Shown here: one piece after another, positions 17,973-25,760 of the stretch
Layout of the letters: the number at the start of each line of letters is the position of its first letter
Position numbering within the stretch: position 1 is the first letter of the stretch
NCBI RefSeq assembly: GCF_017357105.1
Contig: NZ_CP071596.1
Coordinates: 2,666,001-2,730,000, forward strand
Length of the DNA stretch: 64,000 nt
Source: Natronosalvus caseinilyticus
GTDB lineage: Archaea > Halobacteriota > Halobacteria > Halobacteriales > Natrialbaceae
Direction of reading: 5' to 3'
Notes under the pieces: model-generated
The model's database searches: none
What the model was told of the DNA's origin: nothing
Seen by the model: only the letters and a program-made list of their open reading frames with translations
Program-made: the position numbers and the translations under genes

Positions 17973-18992
17973 ATGGCACCTGGGAGTCGGCGGGCCCTGC
18001 TCCTCGGCGCGTTCGGCGCGCTCGCCGTGTTCGTCGTCCTGCTCGTCGTCGTCGGCGCCGAGTACGTCGTCGACGCGCTACTGGCGGCCGACCCAGCGTT
18101 CGTTGCGGCGACGATCGTCCTCGGGCTAGCCTGGCTCGCCTCCTGGAGCCTCATGCTCCGAACCGTGCTCGAGACCCTCGGCGTCGGCGTCACCGTCGGG
18201 AAGGCGTTCCTGGTCTACGCGGGAGCCGTCTTCGCGAACAACGTGACGCCGTTCGGACAGGCCGGCGGGGAACCCTTCTCCGCATTGCTCATCTCGCGGA
18301 GCACGGGTGCGAAGTACGAGACGGGCCTCGCCGGCATCGCCACCGTCGACGTCTCAAACGTCGCCCCGTCCGTCCTCCTGGCGCTCGTGGGCGTCGGCTA
18401 CTACGCGACGACCGCCACCGTCGGCGAACGCCTCGAAAACGCACTGACGGGTGCGATCGCGCTCGTCGCCGTTCTCGGGCTGGCACTCGCGCTCGGGTGG
18501 GCCGTTCGAGAGCGTATCGAGGCGCGCGTGCCGGCGACCATCGCGAAGGTAGCCGGCCGATTCGGCGGCGGGCGTCTCAACCCGGTGGCACTCGAGCGCG
18601 AGATCGCGGGGCGGGTGGCGCACTTCTTCGCTAACCTCCGCCAGGTGGGGACGAGTCGCCGACAGCTCGCGTTCATCGTCAGCCTCTCGTTTCTCGGTTG
18701 GCTCTTCCAGGCGGCGGCCCTCCTCGCCGCGTTCGCTGCCGTCGGGTACAGCGTCCACGTCTCCGTCGTGCTCTTCGCGATTCCGCTGGCGAATCTGGCT
18801 GGCGCCGCGCCGCTCCCGGGTGGCCTCGGGGGCATCGAAGCGGCGTTCGTCCTCCTGCTCGTCCCGACGACCGCTGTCCCCCTTCCCGAGATCACCGCCG
18901 CCGTCCTCATCTTCCGTGGGGCCGTCTACTGGCTCCCGGTGCTCATCGGCGGGAGTTCGACGGCCGCGATGGGGATCTGGACGGTCGCCTGA
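17973..18992 (+). CDS. UPF0104 / LPG-synthase-type (flippase-like) membrane protein
   Basis: 339 residues with about eight transmembrane helices. The motif FANNVTPFGQAGGEP and the later APLPGGLGGIEAAF are the two conserved loops of the UPF0104 family (the membrane domain of lysylphosphatidylglycerol synthases; also found in AglD). Members act on lipid-linked intermediates, often as flippase-like domains. There is no attached soluble catalytic domain. Its position next to glycosyltransferases, an alkaline-phosphatase-like protein and a PAP2 phosphatase suggests handling of a glycolipid or lipid-linked sugar. The ATG at 17973 directly precedes the first helix. Confidence 0.85.
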   Translation: MAPGSRRALLLGAFGALAVFVVLLVVVGAEYVVDALLAADPAFVAATIVLGLAWLASWSLMLRTVLETLGVGVTVGKAFLVYAGAVFANNVTPFGQAGGEPFSALLISRSTGAKYETGLAGIATVDVSNVAPSVLLALVGVGYYATTATVGERLENALTGAIALVAVLGLALALGWAVRERIEARVPATIAKVAGRFGGGRLNPVALEREIAGRVAHFFANLRQVGTSRRQLAFIVSLSFLGWLFQAAALLAAFAAVGYSVHVSVVLFAIPLANLAGAAPLPGGLGGIEAAFVLLLVPTTAVPLPEITAAVLIFRGAVYWLPVLIGGSSTAAMGIWTVA

Positions 18993-19082
18993 TCCGTTCG
19001 TCGCCAGAGGTCAGGTGTCCCGTCCCCCGTTCGACCATCACCATCGGTCACTGGTAGGAGCCGATACGAGACGCCGATCACC

Positions 19083-19943
19083 TCAATCACCGAGTTCGGA
19101 AGCGACGCTCTCCTCGCCGTCCTCGAGCGGCGACGGCGCGTCGGATTCGCCTTCGAACGTCTCGACGACGCGCGTCGCCACGACGACGCTCCAGGTGCCG
19201 AGCACGAGGCCGGCGACGACGTCCGTGAGCCAGTGGATGCCGAGTACCATCGTCGACAGGGCGACTGCGGCGGCCGTGATCGTGGACACGTACGTCCACA
19301 GCGGGTACGTCTTTCGAGTCCGCCAGGCGAACAACGCGACGACGACTGCGAGCGAGGTGTGGAGCGACGGAAAGACGTCGGTGTTGGAGGACACCGCGGC
19401 CGTCAACGTCTGCGTCTCGGGGTAGACGTCGTACATCAACCCGGAGACGTGCCGTGGCACTCGATTTCGAGGCCCGTAGGCGATAAAGAGCGTGTACAGG
19501 ACCGCCCCAACCGCGTAGTTGAGGACGTAGGCGACGAGCAATCCCTTGAGGTGACGGCTCGAGGCGTGGACGAAGTACAGTACGAGCGGAACGACGAGCA
19601 GGTACGGGAATCCGAACATGTACATCGCCGAGAAGAACCCAATGAGCGGCTCGGGAACCGCTGCCTGCAGGTCGGCGACGAACAGTCCCTCGAGTTCGTA
19701 CAGCGAGTCGGTGATATCCCAGCCGAGTGCACGGGAGATGCGGAGACTGAGACCGTTCGTCGCCTGCTTCGCGACGAAAAAGAGCCCTGCCACGGCGAGG
19801 TACGGCGCGATGTCGCCGAGTCGTCGGTCGAAGTCGGCGACGGCGTGACGGAACTGCTCGAGACTCGTGCTGAACGCACAGGTCGTGACGAGACCGGTTG
19901 CGACGATCAATCCAGTGACGAAGACGACGGTGAGGAGGGCCAT
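19083..19943 (-). CDS. PAP2-superfamily membrane phosphatase (AUR1-like)
   Basis: 286 residues with about six membrane helices. The PAP2 signature is the AUR1/inositol-phosphorylceramide-synthase form: FPSLHTSLAVV (motif 2) and GIHWLTDVVAG (motif 3) supply the two catalytic histidines. Members remove or transfer a phosphate head group of polyprenyl or diacyl lipids at the membrane. The C-terminus is a short acidic cytoplasmic tail. It is convergent with the UPF0104 gene, and both fit a lipid-linked sugar pathway with the neighbouring glycosyltransferases. The substrate is unknown. Confidence 0.85.
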   Translation of the reverse strand: MALLTVVFVTGLIVATGLVTTCAFSTSLEQFRHAVADFDRRLGDIAPYLAVAGLFFVAKQATNGLSLRISRALGWDITDSLYELEGLFVADLQAAVPEPLIGFFSAMYMFGFPYLLVVPLVLYFVHASSRHLKGLLVAYVLNYAVGAVLYTLFIAYGPRNRVPRHVSGLMYDVYPETQTLTAAVSSNTDVFPSLHTSLAVVVALFAWRTRKTYPLWTYVSTITAAAVALSTMVLGIHWLTDVVAGLVLGTWSVVVATRVVETFEGESDAPSPLEDGEESVASELGD

Positions 19944-20141
19944 TGCGGATAGTTAGTGGAGGGATCGCGGAGTGGGTGAACTGTCAACGGTGGGTATTGA
20001 AACGTTTTTGGAAGAACTATGCCGGGTGTGGTTCGAGAGATGCCAATGTACCGTCATGTGTTCGGATCCGACGGGGTCGTATATGGAAGTATCGATAATC
20101 GGTCTCGTCGATACGTCGTTCGGGCGTCCGTCTCACCCCGT

Positions 20142-20149
20142 CTTTTATT
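20142..20149 (+). promoter_or_regulatory. TATA-like box for the O-methyltransferase gene
   Basis: CTTTTATT is centred 27 bases before the ATG at 20173. It rules against starts further upstream in the same open frame. Confidence 0.5.
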
Positions 20150-20172
20150 CGCGTCGCAGCGTATCACCGACC

Positions 20173-20841
20173 ATGGTCGACGTTCTTGCAGACGAAATCG
20201 CCCGGTTCGTCCGGGCGACCGGCCCGGAACCGGACGAGACGCTCGCCGAGATGGACGAGTACGCGGCCGCCGAGGGGTTCCCCCACGTCGGGCCCGAAGT
20301 CGGCGGCTTTCTCCGCCTGCTCGCTCGACTCGCCGACGCCGAGCGCATCTTCGAGTTCGGCTCCGGCTACGGCTACTCCGCGTACTGGTTTGCCGAGGCA
20401 CTCCCCGACGACGGCGAAATCGTCCTCACCGAGGTCGACGCGGACGAACTCGAGCTGGCGAAGTCCTACCTCGATCGCGGCGGCTACGACGCCCTCGCCA
20501 GCTACGAACTCGGCGACGCGCTCGAGACGATCGAGGACTACGAGGGGCCGTTCGACGTCGCGCTGATCGACCACCAGAAACACCGCTACGCCGAGGCGTT
20601 CGAGGCCATCAAGCCGAAGCTCTCCGTCGGTGGCGTGATCGTCGCGGACAACGCGATGCGAGCGGGGATCATCCAGTTCGAGAAACTCCTCGAGATCGTC
20701 GAGGGCGGCGATCCCGACGACGTCAACGAACACACGCGAGGCGTTGCGACGTACCTCGAGACGGTTCGTGACGATCCGGACTTCGAAACGGTGGTGCTTC
20801 CGCTGGGGGAAGGAATCGCGGTGAGCTATCGAGTTCGATAG
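20173..20841 (+). CDS. SAM-dependent O-methyltransferase (caffeoyl-CoA O-methyltransferase-like)
   Basis: 222 residues from the ATG at 20173. The frame is open 67 codons further upstream, but that part has no family similarity and the TATA-like box lies inside it. The class I fold shows the SAM-binding loop FEFGSGYGYSAYW (about 63-75), an acidic residue after strand 2 (LTEVDADELE) and the ALIDHQKHRYAEAFEAI segment where the metal-binding Asp of this family sits. The substrate is probably a small catechol-like or hydroxylated molecule, but this is unknown. The C-terminus ends in a beta strand (GEGIAVSYRVR) normal for the family. Confidence 0.87.
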   Translation: MVDVLADEIARFVRATGPEPDETLAEMDEYAAAEGFPHVGPEVGGFLRLLARLADAERIFEFGSGYGYSAYWFAEALPDDGEIVLTEVDADELELAKSYLDRGGYDALASYELGDALETIEDYEGPFDVALIDHQKHRYAEAFEAIKPKLSVGGVIVADNAMRAGIIQFEKLLEIVEGGDPDDVNEHTRGVATYLETVRDDPDFETVVLPLGEGIAVSYRVR

Positions 20842-20959
20842 CCGTGGCAGGCTGCGACGGCGGCGGCTCGAGTGCCGACTCCTGTATGGAGCGGGACACA
20901 GGTTCGCAGGGGATTCGATGCGCATCGCCCTGAACTCATACTATCGAATGTGCACCAAT

Positions 20960-20980
20960 ATACTATCATTTTTATAGTAT
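20960..20980. terminator. AT-rich hairpin between convergent genes, possible bidirectional terminator
   Basis: ATACTAT (20960-20966) and ATAGTAT (20974-20980) form a 7-bp inverted repeat around a CATTTTT loop. It sits between the ends of two convergent genes inside a short AT-rich island. A further direct copy of ATACTAT is at 20938-20944. The T-run fits archaeal termination, but a protein-binding site is equally possible. Confidence 0.35.
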
Positions 20981-21067
20981 TACTCATCGTCGATCAGCGT
21001 CTCGGCGCGGAGCCTCCCTCCCCGTCGCTCGGAATCGCTGCTCGAGAGGGGGTGAAAAACGGCGACG

Positions 21068-21526
21068 TTAGTAGTCGTAATCCTGCTCAACGACGGATTC
21101 CTCGGCCGGAATCGCGTCGGTTCCGGCGTTGTACTCCTGGAAGGCGAGGAACGTCGTCGTCGAAGCGGCGCCGACGAGCGTCGCCCACGTCAGTGCGGTG
21201 AACCCGGCGACGACACCGCCGGTGGACGCCGGAAGGGCCGCACCGGTCGCCTCGAGCCCCGGCAGGTGGAGGCCCGCGATCGCGATGAACGCGAGCCAGA
21301 GCCCGATCGAGAGGCGTGCCAGCGTCGGTCTGGAAACGCGTCGTGCGTAGCACGCGACGCCGTAGACGCCGACGACGGCGAGGGCGGCGCCCAGCGTCGT
21401 CTCGAGCGTCGTGGGTTCCAGAGAAGCGGTTCCTGCGGTTACCAGTCCCGAGACGCCGAAGGCGCCGAGGGACAGGGCGAGTAGGGGTCGAACCGAGTGT
21501 GTGCGGAGAGCGCTCACGTCGTGCAC
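21068..21526 (-). CDS. Small four-helix membrane protein of unknown function
   Basis: About 152 residues from a GTG at 21526. Four hydrophobic helices are seen (around PLLALSLGAFGVSGLV, TLGAALAVVGVYGVACY, IGLWLAFIAIAGLHL and GVVAGFTALTWATLVGA), followed by an acidic tail ending EQDYDY. I do not recognise the family. The frame extends to a GTG at 21550, but a TATA-like box centred near 21561 would start the transcript around 21535, so GTG 21526 or GTG 21517 is more likely. It is convergent with the O-methyltransferase. Confidence 0.6.
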   Translation of the reverse strand: MHDVSALRTHSVRPLLALSLGAFGVSGLVTAGTASLEPTTLETTLGAALAVVGVYGVACYARRVSRPTLARLSIGLWLAFIAIAGLHLPGLEATGAALPASTGGVVAGFTALTWATLVGAASTTTFLAFQEYNAGTDAIPAEESVVEQDYDY

Positions 21527-21556
21527 CGGTCGTTGGTGGGTGCAGAACACGGTGGT

Positions 21557-21565
21557 GTATATACC
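21557..21565 (-). promoter_or_regulatory. TATA-like box for the small membrane protein
   Basis: The minus strand reads GGTATATAC. The expected transcript start, about 26 bases on, falls inside the longest open frame and so argues for an inner GTG start. Confidence 0.5.
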
Positions 21566-21643
21566 TGTTGGCTGTGCCAGTGTTGCGGGAACGAATCACA
21601 CAGCCGCGTCCGATTCGAGTGACAGGGCGGGAGCGTCGCTAGA

Positions 21644-22303
21644 TCAGGAGAGCCGCCAGGACAGGACGACGCCGCCGTCGAGTCGCTCGACGTCCTCGAG
21701 TTCGAGTTCCGGAAAGTCCGCGACGAAGCCCTCGCCGTCGGCCAGCGTCGGGGCGTCTCGACCGCCGATGAGCCGCGGACCGACGAACACCCGCAACTCG
21801 TCGACCAGGTCGGCCGCGACTAGCGAAAATATGAGTTCGCCCCCACCCTCGACCATGATCGACTCGAGCCCGGCCGACTCGAGGGCGGCGAACGCCTCGG
21901 GGAGGTCGACGCGGCCCGTTCCCGCGGATACGACCGTCGCGCGCTCGGCGAGGCCATCGACGTTCTCTGCGGGTACGTCCTCGGTTACGCAGACGTAGGT
22001 CTCGGCGGCGTCGTCGAGCACGGCCGCGTCGGGCGGCGTTCGACCACTCGAATCGACGACTACGCGGGCGGGCGACGGTGATTCGCCAGCCTCGAGCCGT
22101 CGCTGCCGCCGTTCGTCGTCCTTGACGGTCAGGTGCGGGTCGTCGGCCAGCACCGTCCCGACACCGACGACGACGGCGTCGCTCGCCGCCCGGAGCGCGT
22201 CCATCCGGTCGAAGTCCGCCTCGCCGCTGATGCGGACCTGCTCCCGTCGCCTCGAGGAGAGTTTTCCGTCGGCGCTCATCGCGGCGTTGACGACGACGTG
22301 CAT
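21644..22303 (-). CDS. 2,5-diamino-6-ribosylaminopyrimidinone 5'-phosphate reductase (RibD C-terminal family)
   Basis: 219 residues from the ATG at 22303; the longer open frame upstream is Arg/Ser-rich and lacks similarity. The start MHVVVNAAMSADGKLSS, then VVVGVGTVLADDPHLTV and VEGGGELIFSLVAADLVDEL are the conserved NADPH- and substrate-binding parts of the archaeal/fungal reductase (MJ0671 and Rib7 type) that reduces the ribosyl side chain in riboflavin synthesis. No other riboflavin gene is adjacent. A TATA-like element lies 26 bases upstream. Confidence 0.88.
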   Translation of the reverse strand: MHVVVNAAMSADGKLSSRRREQVRISGEADFDRMDALRAASDAVVVGVGTVLADDPHLTVKDDERRQRRLEAGESPSPARVVVDSSGRTPPDAAVLDDAAETYVCVTEDVPAENVDGLAERATVVSAGTGRVDLPEAFAALESAGLESIMVEGGGELIFSLVAADLVDELRVFVGPRLIGGRDAPTLADGEGFVADFPELELEDVERLDGGVVLSWRLS

Positions 22304-22323
22304 ACGCTCTCTCCGGAGCGGTG

Positions 22324-22334
22324 GGTAAAGAAAG
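22324..22334 (-). promoter_or_regulatory. TATA-like box for the RibD-type reductase
   Basis: The minus strand reads CTTTCTTTACC. Its centre is about 26 bases before the ATG at 22303, which supports that start over the longer open frame. Confidence 0.45.
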
Positions 22335-22401
22335 CACCGCGAGGCTCGTCGACGTCGAGAATTGACCATCGGTCCGGGAAACCAATGGAGAGTCGTGGCG
22401 C

Positions 22402-22578
22402 TCAGTGCCCGACGCCGAGAGGACGCTTGCAGTTCCGGCAAAGGAACAGGTCGCGGTTTCCGTAGAGGGTTAGTCCGCCCTCGTCCGGTTCCAGTTCGGC
22501 GACCTCGTGGCCCGCTTCCAGGTGTTCTCGTGAGCGAATCGCATTCCCGCATTCCGGGCAGGTCAGGGTATCGGCCAT
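22402..22578 (-). CDS. 58-residue zinc-finger protein
   Basis: A very small protein starting MADTLTCPECGNAIRS and ending LFLCRNCKRPLGVGH. The two CxxC pairs (Cys7/Cys10 and Cys47/Cys50) make a four-cysteine zinc ribbon, the common layout of haloarchaeal micro-zinc-fingers. A TATA-like box (minus strand CGCTTTAC, 22601-22608) sits 27 bases before the ATG, which strongly favours a real leaderless gene. Function is unknown; such proteins may bind nucleic acid or protein partners. Confidence 0.75.
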   Translation of the reverse strand: MADTLTCPECGNAIRSREHLEAGHEVAELEPDEGGLTLYGNRDLFLCRNCKRPLGVGH

Positions 22579-22600
22579 GCTCGTTTAACGGGCTCGAGCG

Positions 22601-22608
22601 GTAAAGCG
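22601..22608 (-). promoter_or_regulatory. TATA-like box for the 58-residue zinc-finger gene
   Basis: The minus strand reads CGCTTTAC, centred 27 bases before the ATG at 22578, consistent with leaderless transcription of this very short gene. Confidence 0.45.
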
Positions 22609-22702
22609 TTCACCGCAGCGCAGACCGAAACGGATTGCTCCGTCGACGTTCGTCGTGCCTAACAGTAACTGACGTGAGCAACGTGAGGGGCGAATTAGTC
22701 GG

Positions 22703-24210
22703 CTAGTCAGTGGCAGTTTGCGTCATCGACACGTTCTCGAATTCGAACCGAGCCCCACCAGTCTCACTTTTCGTCACCGAACACGTCCAACCGTACACGT
22801 CTGCCAACTCTTTGACGAACGTCAATCCCAATCCCATCCCAGCTCCCGTGCTTGCCGTCGTATATCCCTCGTCGAAAATCTCATCGCGGTCGGCTGGAGG
22901 GATTCCGACCCCATCGTCGGCGACGAAAAATCCGGTGGGAAGGTCACCGACCGTGATTGTGACGTCCGCCCCGCCGTGTTTGACCGCGTTCTCGAACAGA
23001 TTCCGAAAGAGATGGCGGAGATACGTGCTATCAGCTTCGATCATCTGGTCTACCGTTACCTCCATTCTCGCCTCGGGGGCGTCCACCTCGCTCCACGTCT
23101 CCTGTGCCGTTTCCAGAACTGAGACTGGCGTTGGTTCGGACAGCGCGTCGCTCCCCCGCGTGATAACCAACATGGCGTCGATGATGTCTTCGATGCGGTC
23201 GAACGCTTCGGTGATGTACTCCGTCACTTCTGGTTTCGTTTCTGTCGGGAGTTCTCGGCTGTATATCTGGCCGATACTCACGGGGTTCCGGAGTTCGTGG
23301 GCCAACATTCCCGCGAACCTGTCCAGTCGATCGTTCTGTTCGGCGAGTTGCTGTTCGCGTTCGTTCCGCTCGGTTACGTCGCGGACAACGCCGACTCGCT
23401 CGTACTCGCTATCGTCCCGAATAATTGCAAACGAAGCTTCCGCCCGAATGGTCTCCCCGTCTGCGGTGTGAACGTCAGCCTCGAACGTGAGCGTCTCCTC
23501 TGGCTCCTCATCCATAACCATCTGTTCTTGATAGTCGTACGCCGTCTCGACTGTTTCTTCGTCCACGACGAGCGAGCCGTGGCTGCCGAGCAGTTCCTCG
23601 CGGTCGTAGCCGACCATCTCGCAGTAGGCGTGTTGACCAGCGTGAAGTAGCCGTCTTCGTCCACGAGATAGATGCCATCGTTGACGGTCTCGACGATCGT
23701 TTCGTAGCGCTCGAGGTCGTGGTTTGCCCGTTCGAGGTTGCGGTTCGCCTGCTCGAGTTTGCGGTTTGCCCGTTCGAGTTCACGCTGGCGGTCTTCGGCG
23801 TCTAACGCACGGGTCTTGGCCCGTGCATCCTTGTACCCGAGGCCGAGCCCAGCAATGCTGGCGAGCGCCGGGAGTACGACGAAGCCAGCAATGGGGTCGT
23901 TGACTCCCCCCGTCAATGCGCTAAACAGAACGATACCGAGCATGGCGCCGACGGCCCGGACACACCAACTGGCGACGTCTGCGTAGAGGTCGGGGCGGAG
24001 GTCGGTGCGTGGGAGATGATAAGCACCAGACACGAGAACGATCCCACTTGCACCAAGTAGCACGCAATTGGTGAGGAGGTCGTCGAACGTATGGATCCCA
24101 CTAACAGTGAGGAGTACACATCCGATAGCACCTGCGAGGTAGACACTTCCGAGACTGAAGATGAAGCGCTGGCCCCCGATGTAGGTGATTCCCCGTGAAA
24201 AATGCCCCAT
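22703..24210 (-). pseudogene. Membrane-bound PAS histidine kinase, broken by a frameshift near 23630
   Basis: Two overlapping frames together encode one normal sensor kinase. The first part (from the ATG at 24210) has about five or six membrane helices, a coiled coil rich in Glu/Arg/Asn and the first half of a PAS domain (DGIYLVDEDGYFTLVN). The second resumes with CEMVGYDREELLG and continues through PAS/PAC, HisKA (MLAHELRNPVSIGQIY) and HATPase (NLFENAVKHGG, DDGVGIPPAD, GMGLGLTFVKEL). Between Asn and Ala-Tyr-Cys there are only two bases where a codon is expected, so one base is missing at 23630-23631. It could be a true mutation, phase variation or an assembly error; everything else looks intact. 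Confidence 0.8.
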
Positions 24211-24433
24211 TGCGTGCTGTTTTGTATCAAGGTGTTATGAGGATTTGGGTTCGTTGGCGGTCAATCGACGCTCTGTATTGGGTGCAACCGAAGCAATCAT
24301 CTCACCGACGAAGGATGTCAATGGGTCCAAATGACTCGAGACCTGCGGAAACGCCAGTGGGGCGCGGCAGCTCGAACCGGTTCCCATCCCCGGCCCTCGA
24401 CGACGACGTTTACTTTCACTCCGTTCCGGGAAC

Positions 24434-24443
24434 GCTTTTTACC
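24434..24443 (+). promoter_or_regulatory. TATA-like box for the rpa1 operon
   Basis: CGCTTTTTAC is centred about 27 bases before the ATG at 24465. It supports that ATG as the start instead of the upstream extension of the open frame. Confidence 0.5.
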
Positions 24444-24464
24444 TCTCCGTTCGAAGTGAACCCG

Positions 24465-25760
24465 ATGGATATCGATACCCATGCCGAGGATCTCGCCTCC
24501 GATCTCGGCGTCGACAAAGAGGAGGTCAAAGCAGACCTGCAGAACTTACTCGAGTACAGCGTTCCACTCGACGAGGCCACACAGAGCCTCCGTCGCAAGT
24601 ACGGCGACGGCTCGAGTGGCGGCTCGAGCGGCACGCCTTCGGCCAGAGACATCGGGGAAATCACGCCCGACGACGGCTCGGTGACGGTCACCGGCGTCGT
24701 CCTGAGCGCGGGCGAGCGGTCGATCCGCTATCAGGGCTCGGACCACGTCATCGTCGAGGGCGAACTCGCCGACGAAACCGGCGTGATCGACTTCACAGCC
24801 TGGGAGGACTTCGGCCTCTCGCCGGGCGATACGATCACCGCGGGCAACGCCGGCGTCCGCGAGTGGGACGGCGAACCCGAGCTCAACCTCGGGGAGAGCA
24901 CCTCGCTGTCGTTCCTCGAGGAGTCCCTGAAAATCCCCTACGAGGTCGGCGGCGACGCCGATCTGGCCGACCTCCGGACGGGCGACCGCGCGAAGAAGAT
25001 CGAGGTCGCCGTCCTCGAGTGCGAGGAACGGACGATCGACGGTCGAGACGGCGAGACCGAGATCCTCAGCGGGGTCTTCGGTGACGAGAGCGGCCGACTG
25101 CCGTTCACGAACTGGGATCCCGTCCCGGAAATCGAGGAAGGCGCCTCGGTTCGAATCGAGAACGCCTACGTGCGCGAGTTCCGCGGCGTGCCCGAAGTGA
25201 ACGTCTCGGAGTTCTCGACGGTGACAGCGCTCGAGGCGGACGTCGACGTCGGCGCCGACGCACCCAGACTCCCCATCGGGGAGGCCGTCGCGACGGGTGG
25301 CGTCTACGACGTCGAACTCGTCGGGAACCTGCTGGCCGTCCGCGACGGTTCCGGGCTGATCCAGCGCTGTCCCGAGTGCAACCGCGTGATCCAGAAGGGG
25401 CAGTGTCGCACCCACGGCGACGTCGACGGCGTCGACGACCTCCGGGTGAAGGCGATACTGGACGACGGCACCGGGGCCGTGACGGTGATCCTGGACGACG
25501 AACTCACCGAGGACGTCTACGGCGGCGACCTCGAGGACGCGAAGGACGAAGCCCGCGAGGCGATGGACCAGGAGGCCGTCGCGGACACCATCCGGGAGAA
25601 CGTCGTCGGCACGGAGTACCGCGTTCGCGGACACCTCTCGGTCGACGAGTACGGCGCGAACCTCGACGCCAGCACGTTCGAAGAGAGCGACGACGACCCC
25701 GTCGAGCGAGCGAACGCGCTACTGGATGGGCGGGACCGAGCCCAGGAGGTGGACGCATGA
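24465..25760 (+). CDS. rpa1: Replication protein A, single-stranded DNA-binding protein RPA1
   Basis: 431 residues, matching Haloferax RPA1. It coats single-stranded DNA in replication and repair. After an N-terminal helical segment (1-60) and a Gly/Ser linker come at least three OB folds: about 70-160 (VTVTGVVLSAGERSIRY), 175-265 (GDRAKKIEVAVLECEERT) and 280-400. The last includes a zinc finger (QRCPECNRVIQKGQCRTHG, Cys-x2-Cys then Cys and His), typical of archaeal RPA1/RPA41. The start is the ATG at 24465 on TATA spacing. It overlaps the next gene by ATGA, so translation is coupled. The rpa1-rpap1-rpe order equals the operon known from Haloferax volcanii. Confidence 0.93.
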   Translation: MDIDTHAEDLASDLGVDKEEVKADLQNLLEYSVPLDEATQSLRRKYGDGSSGGSSGTPSARDIGEITPDDGSVTVTGVVLSAGERSIRYQGSDHVIVEGELADETGVIDFTAWEDFGLSPGDTITAGNAGVREWDGEPELNLGESTSLSFLEESLKIPYEVGGDADLADLRTGDRAKKIEVAVLECEERTIDGRDGETEILSGVFGDESGRLPFTNWDPVPEIEEGASVRIENAYVREFRGVPEVNVSEFSTVTALEADVDVGADAPRLPIGEAVATGGVYDVELVGNLLAVRDGSGLIQRCPECNRVIQKGQCRTHGDVDGVDDLRVKAILDDGTGAVTVILDDELTEDVYGGDLEDAKDEAREAMDQEAVADTIRENVVGTEYRVRGHLSVDEYGANLDASTFEESDDDPVERANALLDGRDRAQEVDA

